Positions 8,977 to 18,392 are shown, counted from the stretch's first letter. The stretch is 64,000 nt of DNA from Roseiarcus sp963787135 (GCA_963787135.1 CAWBBW010000030.1:186001-250000), one strand, 5' to 3'. The notes: generated by a model from the sequence alone, not told the origin. Numbers and translations: made by a program.

Positions 8977-10255
8977 CTAAGCTTCGCCTGAGTCCTTGCC
9001 TGGGTCTTCCGCCAAGAGGTCAGTATTGATTGGGCTGGCCGCAGGAACCAGATTTGGCGGCATCCCCTTCATCTGGTGGAGGACGAACGGAGCGATCTTC
9101 TGCGCAATCGAGAGGAAGAGCTTCTGTCGTTGGGCCTCCGTCAGCATCTCGCCGGGGGTTGCTCCGCACATAGCGAACGCCTCGTCGATCGCCTTGCCCG
9201 CCACGCGCGCCCGTTCGGCCTCATGCCTCGCATGCATAGCCTGGCCGAGGATCGCGTCGGCCGCACGCTTCAGGTCGTCCAGCTTCGTTCGCCTGTAGGC
9301 GCAAATGTCGTCGATATCCGCCCGTAAAAAGGGCAGGCGAACGGTCACGTCGATCTCGGCTCCCGTTCTCGGGTCGAACGCATAGGAGCCGCGGACTGCC
9401 GGACCGCCATAGCCTTCGCCGAGAAGGCACACGAAGCGATGAAATCCGAAATATTCGCCATAGCCGAGAATGAGGCCGCTGACGGGGTTCGCGTCGAGCG
9501 CAAGGCAATGAAACGGAACGCCCGCCGGTCGGCCCTCGACCAGGTCGGTGTCGTGATAGTAGCCGAAGGGTGGATCGGCGCCGCCGCCGCGAAGGTAGTC
9601 GAGCGCTTTACGGCATCGAGCCCATTCCACGCCGTTAGCGAAGGCCCAGGCCAGGCAGCTTTTCACCATCGACCGCCCAGCCAGTTCGCCGCCGATGCTG
9701 AGGTCGTGGCCGACCCACCCCTGCGGATAGGTCTCGACCATTTGTGCGCCGGCCAGGGTCGCCTCGACATCGATTTCCGGATGCTTGCGCTTGAGGTCCG
9801 AGACTTCTCCGCCGTGCTTCCTCCATGGTCCTGGCTTCGATGCGGTATTGTGTGCCGCCGGAAGGAGATGGAGCAGCCCTGAACCCGGGGGCCGACCGGG
9901 AAAGGGTCCCGTTCGGACCGATCGTCAGTCGCTCGCTGGCGCTGGTCACGACCCGCAAGCTTGGAGGCTCGCCCCGCTCCCTCGCTACGTCCAGCAACAG
10001 GCAGAGGGGCAGGAGCTGTTCAGCGAGGGCTGCATCCCAAGTCTCGCCCGTCCTGCTGTTGCAGTCGCGGCACAGGAACCCTGAGACTTTTCGCCTGCCG
10101 CCCAGGGCGTTGAGGACCAGGTGTTCGTCGGAGTCGTTCTCAGCGGTGATCGCAATCTCACACAGGGCGCACGATCGCATTTCTTCCAGTCCCAACAACT
10201 TAACGAAATCGCTTCCTGACGCCCGAGCGTCATCCCGCGTTCGCTCGGACGACAC
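8977..10255 (-). pseudogene. HNH-type nuclease-like protein, frameshifted
   Basis: The N-terminal part (read from a GTG at 10255, or ATG at 10180) contains a zinc-knuckle HNH arrangement: CALCEIAI, then NDSDEHLVLNALGG, then FLCRDCNSRTG, i.e. C-x2-C, D-E-H, C-x2-C-N. After about 145 residues the frame changes near 9815. The continuation starts GEVSDLKRKHPEIDVEATL and runs about 280 residues to the stop at 8977. The whole would be about 420 residues. The first codons overlap the end of the upstream PD-(D/E)XK-like gene by about 26 bases, so the two form one operon. Probably a DNA-targeting accessory or defence nuclease. Role inferred only from motif and context. Confidence 0.68.
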
Positions 10256-11024
10256 GGATGCCCTCCGACATGATCAGAATACGATCAAGGTCCGACAATC
10301 CATAGCGATCAATGAGGGTGAACAGATTTTCGTCCTCCGTCTCGCCGCGCAGGTCGTGACCGCGAGGCTCTGTTCGATCCTGCGGATGCTGGACCTGTTT
10401 GTCCGCGGCCTGGGGGTCGAGGCGTTCGAAGCACCAGCGACTTACGATGGCCTCTGTATAGCTGACGAAGTCGTTAACGAAACGCATCGCACAGGGAGGG
10501 AAGAGCGACGCGACGGTATGGCGGTCGTGGACCTGATATTTCTTCCCTTTCGCGGTCCCGTAGAAGCTGAGGATGAAGAGGTCGCTGTTGCTGACGGACC
10601 AGCCTTGCGAGGTCGCAAAGGCGGGAAAAAGCTTCTCGATCGCGTCGAGACGATCGTCAACAGCCTTCTTGGCGTCGCCGTCCAAGAAGGCGTATTGCCG
10701 CTTGCACTCAAACACGTATGCCCTCGCCGCCAATTCGTTGTAGGCTACGCAATCGGTCTTGAAGACCTTCCCGACGCCGCGTGGAATCACGCTCTTGCTC
10801 GCGGTCCACCCGGGCACGAATTTGATAGCGGCAATGAGAGCGTCCTCGATAAGGACGCCGTGCCGTTTCTTGATACCGTCGACGACCGACACGACCTCGG
10901 AAAGCTGCGCTGCTCCAATCAACAGCGGATCATGCGTTTTCTTCGCCGCAACCGAACTCGAAATAAGTTCGTGGGCCTTGTCTCTCCAGAGGCGCGCTTC
11001 GGCGTACGATAGGTTAAGGCACAT
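10230..11024 (-). CDS. PD-(D/E)XK nuclease-like protein
   Basis: A 264-residue soluble protein. The stretch FKTDCVAYNELAARAYVFEC followed by KR has the D-(x)n-E-x-K spacing of restriction-endonuclease-like folds: an Asp, then a hydrophobic strand ending Glu-Cys-Lys. I therefore read it as a PD-(D/E)XK-like nuclease; no specific family was recognised. Start ATG at 11024. It is the first gene of a two-gene minus-strand operon whose second member is an HNH-type protein overlapping its 3' end. The operon is divergent from a HEPN-domain gene across about 300 bp. Codon use is mixed and the GC content is slightly lower than in the flanking core genes, consistent with an acquired defence-type module. 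Confidence 0.62.
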   Translation of the reverse strand: MCLNLSYAEARLWRDKAHELISSSVAAKKTHDPLLIGAAQLSEVVSVVDGIKKRHGVLIEDALIAAIKFVPGWTASKSVIPRGVGKVFKTDCVAYNELAARAYVFECKRQYAFLDGDAKKAVDDRLDAIEKLFPAFATSQGWSVSNSDLFILSFYGTAKGKKYQVHDRHTVASLFPPCAMRFVNDFVSYTEAIVSRWCFERLDPQAADKQVQHPQDRTEPRGHDLRGETEDENLFTLIDRYGLSDLDRILIMSEGIRVVRANAG

Positions 11025-11325
11025 TGGCTACGCGACGGTTGCGATTTTCAGGGTGATGTTAGCGCGGATGCTTGGCGTCGTCCGACCTATCCAGCTTTGG
11101 GTGTGGATATCGTGACCTTTGGCGGGGACCATCGACCGCACATGTTTCGCAAGGCCCGCTTCTGGCGCATCCTTCCTGGAGCGGCGTTGCGCGCCTTGTG
11201 CGCGTCGCGCTCGTCCAGCGGTTCCCCCGGGCTGCTGCGAAGTCGCTCCCACTACGCCGCGACCTTGAATTGTATTTTGCTGAGGAGCAAGGCTGCGAAA
11301 ATGCTGAGGCCACTCGAGGTGCAAC
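11025..11325. other. Divergent intergenic region
   Basis: About 300 bases between the divergent nuclease operon and the HEPN gene. It should hold both promoters. No clear operator, hairpin or small gene was seen. Confidence 0.45.
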
Positions 11326-12120
11326 GTGCGCGCTGAAGACGCACTTGATGTGATTGTCGAACACCTTTCGGGGCTTGGAGCTGGGCGAGATTTCCGTGGA
11401 AATCGTGTTGGACCTCATAACGCTGACGTCTGGGTGCCGGATCTGGCATGGCGGCACTGGCAGTCGCTGCTCCCTCCCGGCAGCTTCGGCGACGCTTCGC
11501 ACCTAACGCACGACCAGGTCATCCCGTTTTACGACGCGACTTGGGACCTTTGCCGCATGGGGGTTCTGAGGCCGGGCGTATTCGCTCCCGTGGGCCAAGA
11601 AATGGCTGCCGCCTTCGGCGATCAGTTCGTTATTACCGAGTTCGGCCGCGAATGGCTGCAAGCTGCGCAGCACAGACCCGTGCTGGCCCCCACACGTGTG
11701 GGGGAAATGCTTCAATCGCTCGGCGGTAGGTTTGGAGCTGGATACGCCCAGCGCGTCACCGAAGCAGCCAACACCTACAGAGCGCAGAACTACCTCTCGA
11801 CATGCACGATGGCCGGCGCAGCTGCCGAGTCCCTTCTCCTGGCGACTGCGATCGCCAAGAGAAAGGACGAGGCGGGCGTCCTAAAGACCTACAACGGGCG
11901 ATCAGGCAGGCTGGAAGTCGCGAGGCTCGTGGCCGCGAACCTGTCCTCCTCCATAGGAGATCAATTCAAAGCGGCCCTAAACGTCCTGCACTATTGGCGA
12001 GACGACGCCGGGCACGGAACCGCAACGACGATCTCGGAGATTGAGGCGCATGCCGCTTTGACCCAACTCCTGCGCCTCGCCCAATTCACGTCGGACCACT
12101 GGGACGTGCTTACGGCTTAA
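11326..12120 (+). CDS. HEPN-domain protein (Abi/toxin-like)
   Basis: A 264-residue cytoplasmic protein. The C-terminal half is all-helical and contains WRDDAGHGTA, matching the HEPN ribonuclease motif R-(N/D/H)-x3-H, preceded by a helix CTMAGAAAESLLLATAIAK typical of the HEPN fold. The N-terminal half (about 1-125) looks like a winged-helix or adaptor segment (DLAWRHWQSLLPPGSF and on) that I cannot place. GTG start at 11326, preceded by GAGG at about seven bases. It lies divergent from the nuclease operon and convergent with a broken RES-domain gene 20 bp downstream. An RNase toxin or abortive-infection effector is a fair inference; the partner is not evident. Confidence 0.65.
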   Translation: MRAEDALDVIVEHLSGLGAGRDFRGNRVGPHNADVWVPDLAWRHWQSLLPPGSFGDASHLTHDQVIPFYDATWDLCRMGVLRPGVFAPVGQEMAAAFGDQFVITEFGREWLQAAQHRPVLAPTRVGEMLQSLGGRFGAGYAQRVTEAANTYRAQNYLSTCTMAGAAAESLLLATAIAKRKDEAGVLKTYNGRSGRLEVARLVAANLSSSIGDQFKAALNVLHYWRDDAGHGTATTISEIEAHAALTQLLRLAQFTSDHWDVLTA

Positions 12121-12140
12121 GGCGATCTTGGCCTGTGCGC

Positions 12141-12946
12141 TCACCAAATAATCTGATTGCCATCAAATTTGTTTGTATCGAAAAGTATTTCGACACCGTA
12201 TTCTCTCGATTTTGGATTAAATGCTTTTATAATTGTGTGCTTAACAGACCTGATTTGAAGACTGCTGTCCACAAATTCAGGGAAAAGAGCCACGTTATCT
12301 GCGCGAGCGTTAAGTTGAACGCTCGGATACACCGTCCCCGACGCCCCATCGAAACGTGGACGACCTTCGCGGATCGGGATTGGGCCGGCTTTGTCGAAGA
12401 GCAATTCATTGATGGCGACAGACAGTTTATATTTGTACTCGTCTCCGGCCGCGACGTCCTCTGCAAGCGCGAGAGAGATTTGCGTCGGAGACGCTCGTTC
12501 TCCGTGGTTTCATCGGGAATTGCATTCGTAAGGTCCGGCCGAGAGCCTACAAAGGGGACGCCTAGCTTAACGAGTGCGTCCTCGTGAAACCCAAGGTTAT
12601 GTAACCAGAGCGGTTCTAGGACTTCCCACTCTGAAACTGCGATTGTGTCGCCGACACGAGCTTTCAACTCATAAGAGACAGGCGGTTCCCCGGCCGAACA
12701 ATAGAACATTGAAGATCCGACCCGGTTCAAACGCCCCATAGACGTCACCACCTCTGCTGGGGGATACGAAATTTGTCGAACGTCGGAGGGCCGCTCAGCG
12801 CGCCGGACTCCCCGAAAGAGGCGCGCTCCCGCCAGGATGGGCTTCATCGCGACAACGAACCCACCCATCTTCGCTCGGAGCCGCTTCTTCAGAACGTCAA
12901 TGTCTTGACGGGCAATTTCTTCAGCGAAGAAGAGCTTGTTCTTCAT
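12141..12946 (-). pseudogene. RES-domain toxin, frameshifted
   Basis: RES proteins are NAD+-degrading toxins of toxin-antitoxin pairs. The Arg, Glu and Ser of the name are visible: LFRGVRRAER, then PPVSYELKAR, and after a frame change TVYPSVQLNARADNVALFP. The first frame is readable from ATG 12946 to about 12490. The second frame resumes there (ISLALAEDV onward) and ends at 12141. One base has been lost or gained in between. The intact product would be about 267 residues. The Xre/MbcA-type antitoxin that usually sits directly upstream is not seen between 12947 and 13223. It lies convergent with a HEPN gene. Confidence 0.65.
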
Positions 12947-13223
12947 ACGGCGAATACTATGAGTATCATACTCCGCGCGCTCCCATCATCTCCGCTTTCG
13001 CCTCAGCCCGGATGAGCTTCGACCCATGAAGTTGATCAATCATAACAAACGTGTGGACGGTGGTGCCTGCGCAGAAAAGTCCGCAGTTTGGCGATTACTT
13101 CCATACCGGGACCGATCAGGAACGTGCGCTCTGGATCCGCTTTTGACGCGTTCGCCGCGCCATCGGAGAATGGCCGCAATTGGCGCATCCGCGCGCAGCC
13201 AGGGGGTTAACTCCACCGCCGAA
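12947..13223. other. Non-coding stretch upstream of the RES gene
   Basis: About 277 bases containing only short unconvincing frames. No antitoxin-like helix-turn-helix protein was found on either strand. It runs into a dispersed repeat. Confidence 0.45.
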
Positions 13224-13493
13224 ATGGAGTCGACAATCTTCTTCCGCAAATCAGAATTCCATGGTATTGTGGCCGTATGACCGGACGGAGGCGCCCTTCA
13301 ATCGCCGCGAGCTGCGAAGCGTTAAGGTTAATAGCGTGCCGGGCGTCAGAATTTGCCGTAACCTATTGAAATAACTGGGATTCTATATTTTCATTTCCTT
13401 GCGCTGGACTTTTTCATTTCCTTGCGCTCTGGCTTTCAAATCCTTGCGCCAAGCCTTCCATTCCTTGCCTCCTCCGCCGGACGGACGGCGGCC
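13224..13493 (+). repeat. Dispersed repeat R1, left part (interrupted copy)
   Basis: This segment matches, in inverted orientation, the stretch 33861-34190. Shared landmarks in order are ATGGAGTCGA, AATCAGAATTC, CGGACGGAGGCGCCC, GTTAAGGTTAAT, GGGCGTCAG, TAACCTATTGAAA and then several TTTCCTTGCGC units ending ATTCCTTGCCTCC. The match stops where the IS110 element begins. The missing tail of the repeat (ACAGTTTTTGGCGCCTAACC) is found beyond the whole IS nest at 18393-18412. Similarity is partial, by eye about three quarters, so the copies are old. Confidence 0.7.
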
Positions 13494-13569
13494 GCGAAAA
13501 AGATCCTATGCGGGTGGACGGCGGCCTGACTTGGTAGGCTGAGCTTCCACACCAGCATGGAGGCAACCG

Positions 13570-14745
13570 ATGCAGTCTGTCACCTCTGCGACCGCTGTCG
13601 CGACCACCGCCCGCGCGAATGATATCACGCTGTACGCCTCGCTCGAATTGAGTAAATCGAAATGGGTTGTGACGATCAACAATCCGGGCAGCGAGAAGTT
13701 TTCCAAGCATGTGGTTGAGGGTGGAGACGGCGCCGGCCTGCTCGAGCTTCTTTCGCGGTCGATGGCGAAGGCCGAGCAGCGCTACGGCGTGCAGGTCAAA
13801 GCGATCGTCATTCAGGAAGCGGGATTGGACGGGTTCTGGATTTATCGATTGCTGCTCGCCAACGGGATTGAGAGCCACGTCGTCGACGCGGCTTCGATCG
13901 CGGTCAACCGGAGGCATCGGCGGGCCAAGACCGATGCGATCGACGGCGAGACGCTGTTGCGGACGCTGATGGCCTGGGCTCGCGGCGAGCGGCGGGTCTG
14001 TTCCATGGTTCGCGCGCCGAGCCGGGAAGACGAGGATCGCCGGCGCCTGACGCGCGAGCGCGGAACGCTGCTCAAGGAACGCATTCAGCATACCAATCGA
14101 GTCAGGGGCCTGCTCAGCGGCCAAGGCGTCCAGGACTACGATCCGCTTCGGCGTGATCGTTTCGAACAACTCGAGGCGCTGCGAACCGGCGACGGCCGTG
14201 ATCTGCCGCCGATGTTGAAGGAGGAAATCCGCCGGGAGCTCGATCGGATCGCGCTGGTGACGACGCAACTGGCTGTTGTTGAACGCGCCCGCGACGCGCT
14301 CATCCGTATGGATGCCGAGGAACGCAACAACCCCGCCGCTCTGCTTCTCAAGCTCAAAGGCTTGGGCCCTGAGTTCGCCTCGCTCCTCTGGCTGGAATCG
14401 TTGTTTCGAAGCTTCGGCAACCGACGCCAGGTGGCGGCTTACGGCGGATTGGCGCCCAGTCCCTGGCAGAGCGGCGGCGTCGAACGGGACCAGGGCATCT
14501 CGAAGTCGGGCAATCGCCGCCTGCGCAAGACGATGATTGAGCTTGCCTGGTTCTGGTTGCGTCATCAGCCGGACTCGGCGTTGAGCCGCTGGTTTCACGC
14601 GCGCGTCGGCGCTGCGAAGGGACGAATCCGCCGGATCGCCATCGTCGCGCTGGCCCGCAAACTGCTCGTCGCCTTGTGGCGCTACGTCACCCAAGGCGTC
14701 GTTCCCGAGGGCGCCGTGTTCAAGGCCGCATCACCCGATCGATGA
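13570..14745 (+). CDS. IS110-family transposase
   Basis: A 391-residue DEDD-type transposase. The N-terminal RuvC-like domain begins LYASLELSKSKWVV, where Glu replaces the common first Asp, and includes KTDAIDGETLLRTL. The C-terminal Transposase_20 domain carries LLKLKGLGPEFASLL and the conserved AAYGGLAPSPWQSGG, then GNRRLRKTMIELAW. Start ATG at 13570 with GGAGG about eight bases upstream. Full length compared with the family. It differs from copy B by a few substitutions and by the absence of the extra base that breaks copy B. The long non-coding 3' side suggests the IS1111-like branch. Confidence 0.9.
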   Translation: MQSVTSATAVATTARANDITLYASLELSKSKWVVTINNPGSEKFSKHVVEGGDGAGLLELLSRSMAKAEQRYGVQVKAIVIQEAGLDGFWIYRLLLANGIESHVVDAASIAVNRRHRRAKTDAIDGETLLRTLMAWARGERRVCSMVRAPSREDEDRRRLTRERGTLLKERIQHTNRVRGLLSGQGVQDYDPLRRDRFEQLEALRTGDGRDLPPMLKEEIRRELDRIALVTTQLAVVERARDALIRMDAEERNNPAALLLKLKGLGPEFASLLWLESLFRSFGNRRQVAAYGGLAPSPWQSGGVERDQGISKSGNRRLRKTMIELAWFWLRHQPDSALSRWFHARVGAAKGRIRRIAIVALARKLLVALWRYVTQGVVPEGAVFKAASPDR

Positions 14746-15115
14746 CTTAACCCCACTCCACGCCAGCGATGGCTTAATAACTTGACCCCATTCCAGCGAA
14801 GCTGAACGCGACAGCTTCGCCGGATCCGGGCGGGCGGCGACCGCGGATCAACCCCCCTGGGCTGAAACACGCCGTGAAAAAGGATGGTCCCGCCAACCCG
14901 AGCCCGATACCCTCGAGCATGAGGGATTTTGGTCCGAGCCCACAAGCTCGACCGGATGTGAGGTGATGCGGTCGTCAGGGCTGCATGGAAGAGACGGGCT
15001 CACGCTTCGGATCCAAACGAGGAGCATGCACAATGCAGAAATGATCGAGCTTGACTGGACACACCCCATGTGAGGGGGGCGGCTTGGGAGTTACAAAGCG
15101 ACGTAACTCCCAAGC
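14746..15115 (+). other. Conserved 3' non-coding end of IS110 copy A, candidate bridge-RNA locus
   Basis: These 370 bases lack a convincing gene but are kept essentially unchanged in both copies. In IS1111-type members of IS110 the guide (bridge) RNA is encoded in the non-coding end downstream of the transposase, while the 5' side is short; this element has exactly that asymmetry. The assignment is inference from layout. The terminal hairpin at 15083-15114 is directly visible. Confidence 0.4.
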
Positions 15116-15248
15116 TGCCCCCCATTTCTGGCCTCGAGCGGTGTCAGCAGGCGGGTTCCAGTTCGGAATGATTCCGGTCTGTTCGTCTTTCGATTCCCTA
15201 TTGTTCGGTCGGTCCCTTCGGCTCGCCGTCCTTCGAGCCAAAAAACGG

Positions 15249-16871
15249 GCGAAAAAGATCCTATGCGGGTGGACGGCGGCCTGACTTGGTAGGCTGAGCT
15301 TCCACACCAGCATGGAGGCAACCGATGCAGTCTGTCACCTCCGCGACCGCTGTCGCGACCACCGCCCGCGCGAATGATATCACGCTGTACGCCTCGCTCG
15401 AATTGAGTAAATCGAAATGGGTTGTGACGATCAACAATCCGGGCAGCGAGAAGTTTTCCAAGCATGTGGTTGAGGGTGGAGACGGCGCTGGCCTGCTCGA
15501 GCTTCTTTCGCGGTCGATGGCGAAGGCCGAGCAGCGCTACGGCGTGCAGGTCAAAGCGATCGTCATTCAGGAAGCGGGATTGGACGGGTTCTGGATTCAT
15601 CGATTGCTGCTCGCCAACGGGATTGAGAGCCACGTCGTCGACGCGGCTTCGATCGCGGTCAACCGGAGGCATCGGCGGGCCAAGACCGATGCGATCGACG
15701 GCGAGACGCTGTTGCGGACGCTGATGGCCTGGGCTCGCGGCGAGCGGCGGGTCTGTTCCATGGTTCGCGCGCCGAGCCGGGAAGACGAGGATCGCCGGCG
15801 CCTGACGCGCGAGCGCGGAACGCTGCTCAAGGAACGCATTCAGCATACCAATCGAGTCAGGGGCCTGCTCAGCGGCCAAGGCGTCCAGGACTACGATCCG
15901 CTTCGGCGTGATCGTTTCGAACGAACTCGAGGCGCTGCGAACCGGCGACGGCCGTGATCTGCCGCCGATGTTGAAGGAGGAAATCCGCCGGGAGCTCGAT
16001 CGGATCGCGCTGGTGACGACGCAACTGGCTGTTGTTGAACGCGCCCGCGACGCGCTCATCCGTATGGATGCCGAGGAACGCAACAACCCCGCCGCTCTGC
16101 TTCTCAAGCTCAAAGGCTTGGGCCCTGAGTTCGCCTCGCTCCTCTGGCTGGAATCGTTGTTTCGAAGCTTCGGCAACCGACGCCAGGTGGCGGCTTACGG
16201 CGGATTGGCGCCCAGTCCCTGGCAGAGCGGCGGCGTCGAACGGGACCAGGGCATCTCGAAGTCGGGCAATCGCCGCCTGCGCAAGACGATGATTGAGCTT
16301 GCCTGGTTCTGGTTGCGTCATCAGCCGGACTCGGCCTTGAGCCGCTGGTTTCACGCGCGCGTCGGCGCTGCGAAGGGACGAATCCGCCGGATCGCCATCG
16401 TCGCGCTGGCCCGCAAACTGCTCGTCGCCTTGTGGCGCTACGTCACCCAAGGCGTCGTTCCCGAGGGCGCCGTGTTCAAGGCCGCATCACCCGATCGATG
16501 ACTTAACCCCACTCCACGCCAGCGATGGCTTAATAACTTGACCCCATTCCAGCGAAGCTGAACGCGACAGCTTCGCCGGATCCGGGCGGGCGGCGACCGC
16601 GGATCAACCCCCCTGGGCTGAAACACGCCGTGAAAAAGGATGGTCCCGCCAACCCGAGCCCGATACCCTCGAGCATGAGGGATTTTGGTCCGAGCCCACA
16701 AGCTCGACCGGATGTGAGGTGATGCGGTCGTCAGGGCTGCATGGAAGAGACGGGCTCACGCTTCGGATCCAAACGAGGAGCATGCACAATGCAGAAATGA
16801 TCGAGCTTGACTGGACACACCCCATGTGAGGGGGGCGGCTTGGGAGTTACAAAGCGACGTAACTCCCAAGC
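15249..16871 (+). mobile_element. IS110-family element, copy B
   Basis: Direct repeat of copy A, 1755 bp downstream, from GCGAAAAAGATCC to CTCCCAAGC. It differs by a few substitutions (for example TAT to CAT in the transposase, so Tyr to His) and by one inserted base near 15921. It abuts an IS66-type element, with the 12-bp hairpin arm GTAACTCCCAAG at 16859-16870 shared between the two. Confidence 0.75.
15325..16501 (+). pseudogene. IS110-family transposase, frameshifted copy
   Basis: Same protein as at 13570-14745 but broken by a single inserted G: copy A reads CGAACAACTCGAGG and copy B reads CGAACGAACTCGAGG near 15921. The first 195 or so residues and the remaining part (ELEALRTGDGRDLPPML onward) are each readable in separate frames. 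Because the two copies are otherwise nearly identical, this is either a very recent mutation or an assembly indel. Confidence 0.88.
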
Positions 16872-18384
16872 CGTCGGCTATGGGGCGCAGGCGAGGATGA
16901 TCTGATCTGGGTGTGCGGCGAGAGTTCGGAAGATATTGCAACCGTGCTTTCTCGCAGTTGAGACGATGGATCTGACGGTTGCGAAGATTTGAGCGCCTTC
17001 GAGGGTTCGGAACGAGCCCGAGATTTTCATTTTGACCTTCATCATCCTCAGGTCCTGTTCGGCCAGGTTATTGGTGAAAGGCACGTCGAAATCGGTGAGG
17101 AAGCGCAAGGTTTCGGTTTGGAAGGTTTTCAGTCTTTGCAGCAGATTGTGGCCGGGCCGGTGCTTGGTTCGCCCGCGCGCGTTGGCTTTGGTCTCCAGTT
17201 TGGGCAGTTGGCGGTGGAAGGCGAGGCCGAGCCGGATCGCCGCCCAATAGCGCTCGACGAAGGCCTTGAGGTCATCGGGCGGAAGCGTGCAGGCGCCCGC
17301 CTTGCGGGCTTTGTCGACTGCGAGATTGGCCGCAAGCAGCATGTCGCGCATGTGTTCGGCCCAGGGTTCGTGATCGAGCTCGATCAGGCTTTTGAGTTCG
17401 CGCAGGATATGGGCGTTGCAGAAGGCGTGATCGACCGCATCGAGCCGGCGATAAGGCAGGAAGTGGTCATGCACGACGACGCCCCCTTGCAAATCCATGG
17501 GGATCGCGCCGCGCTTTTCGTCGGCGCGATAGAAGGTGAAGGCCAAGCTCGAGGTCGTATGCAGCCATTGCAGCTTGCCTGCGATGCGAAACCCCGTTTC
17601 GTCGAGATGGCGAACCTTCGCCTCGGCCACGCGCTCGCCGATGAATGCGTAGACCCGCCGAAGCTCTTGCGCCTTCTTTCCGACCCAGGCCACGATGCTG
17701 GCCGGACAAATCCGCGGCGCGCCGAACAGATCGCTCAGCGCCTGCGCGGTCCGATCCTCGGGGAGGAGCTGCTGGATGTTGAGATAGACCGCTGCCGCCC
17801 TCAGCCGTTCGCCATATTGCGTCGGCCTGACCACGCCATCGGGAAAGGCCGCCTTGGTCACGCCACGGCAATTTTCGCAGCGGTAAATCGAGGCCTGATG
17901 TTCGGTGACCATGAGCGGGCGCTCGGCAAGATCGAACACCTGGCGCTTCTCGATCCTGATCGCCGACTGCGGATCGAGAGCCAAACCACAATGGCCACAG
18001 GCGCACGCCGTGTGCTCAATCACGCAATCCGGATCGGCGACTTGCCGCAACGTATCGCCTTTGTGGCCCTTCTGCCCGCCGCTCGCCTTGCCCGAGCGAC
18101 CGCGCAGGCTGCCGGGAATGCGAGGCTTTTTCTTCAAGCCGTCGCTCGAAGGCGGCTTGGAGCTGTTGGAACTGTCCTGTCCCAATTGCCGGCGAAGGTC
18201 CGCCACTTCAGCCTGAAGCGCCGCGATCTGGCGTCTCAGCGAGGCGATCAACTCCTCGACTTCGGCAGGAAGAACCATCCCACCCTTGATTTTGATTCGT
18301 CGCCCGCCGTCTCCAAAAATCGACCAAGCAAAGACCTTTTCTATCCAGTAGTGACTTTTCGGACTTACCCTGGCTTGGGAGTTA
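16860..18384 (-). mobile_element. IS66-family element (single-ORF, ISBst12-like)
   Basis: Bounded by an 11-bp inverted repeat, TAACTCCCAAG at 16860-16870 and CTTGGGAGTTA at 18374-18384, enclosing one transposase gene and no tnpA/tnpB. That is the composition of the ISBst12 group of IS66. The 8-bp flanks (AAGCGACG-like on the left, AAGATGCG on the right) do not form a clear duplication, so the element has probably been rearranged together with the neighbouring IS110 unit. Confidence 0.65.
16878..18278 (-). CDS. IS66-family transposase (TnpC)
   Basis: A 466-residue transposase of the IS66 family. It has an N-terminal coiled coil and leucine-rich region (ELIASLRRQIAALQAEVADL), then KPPSSDGLKKK, and a zinc-finger segment with CACGHCG and YRCENCRG. 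The DDE core has the Asp in RHLDETGF, the second Asp in VVVHDHFLPY with CNAHILRELK, and the Glu in NNLAEQDLRMMK. Start ATG at 18278; upstream in-frame codons extend antisense through unrelated sequence and are not part of the gene. Appears intact. Confidence 0.92.
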   Translation of the reverse strand: MVLPAEVEELIASLRRQIAALQAEVADLRRQLGQDSSNSSKPPSSDGLKKKPRIPGSLRGRSGKASGGQKGHKGDTLRQVADPDCVIEHTACACGHCGLALDPQSAIRIEKRQVFDLAERPLMVTEHQASIYRCENCRGVTKAAFPDGVVRPTQYGERLRAAAVYLNIQQLLPEDRTAQALSDLFGAPRICPASIVAWVGKKAQELRRVYAFIGERVAEAKVRHLDETGFRIAGKLQWLHTTSSLAFTFYRADEKRGAIPMDLQGGVVVHDHFLPYRRLDAVDHAFCNAHILRELKSLIELDHEPWAEHMRDMLLAANLAVDKARKAGACTLPPDDLKAFVERYWAAIRLGLAFHRQLPKLETKANARGRTKHRPGHNLLQRLKTFQTETLRFLTDFDVPFTNNLAEQDLRMMKVKMKISGSFRTLEGAQIFATVRSIVSTARKHGCNIFRTLAAHPDQIILACAP

Positions 18385-18392
18385 AAGATGCG

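Larger units (their letters stand above)
13494..15115 (+). mobile_element. IS110-family element, copy A (intact transposase)
   Basis: A 1622-bp unit that recurs almost identically at 15249-16871. It comprises 76 bp upstream of the transposase, the transposase gene, and about 370 bp of conserved non-coding DNA downstream. The unit ends in a perfect 12-bp inverted repeat (CTTGGGAGTTAC, 8 nt, GTAACTCCCAAG). Exact ends are defined only by where the two copies stop matching, so the hairpin may belong to a neighbouring IS66-type end rather than to IS110. The element is inserted in repeat R1. The 132 bp between the two copies (15116-15248) are unique. Confidence 0.75.
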
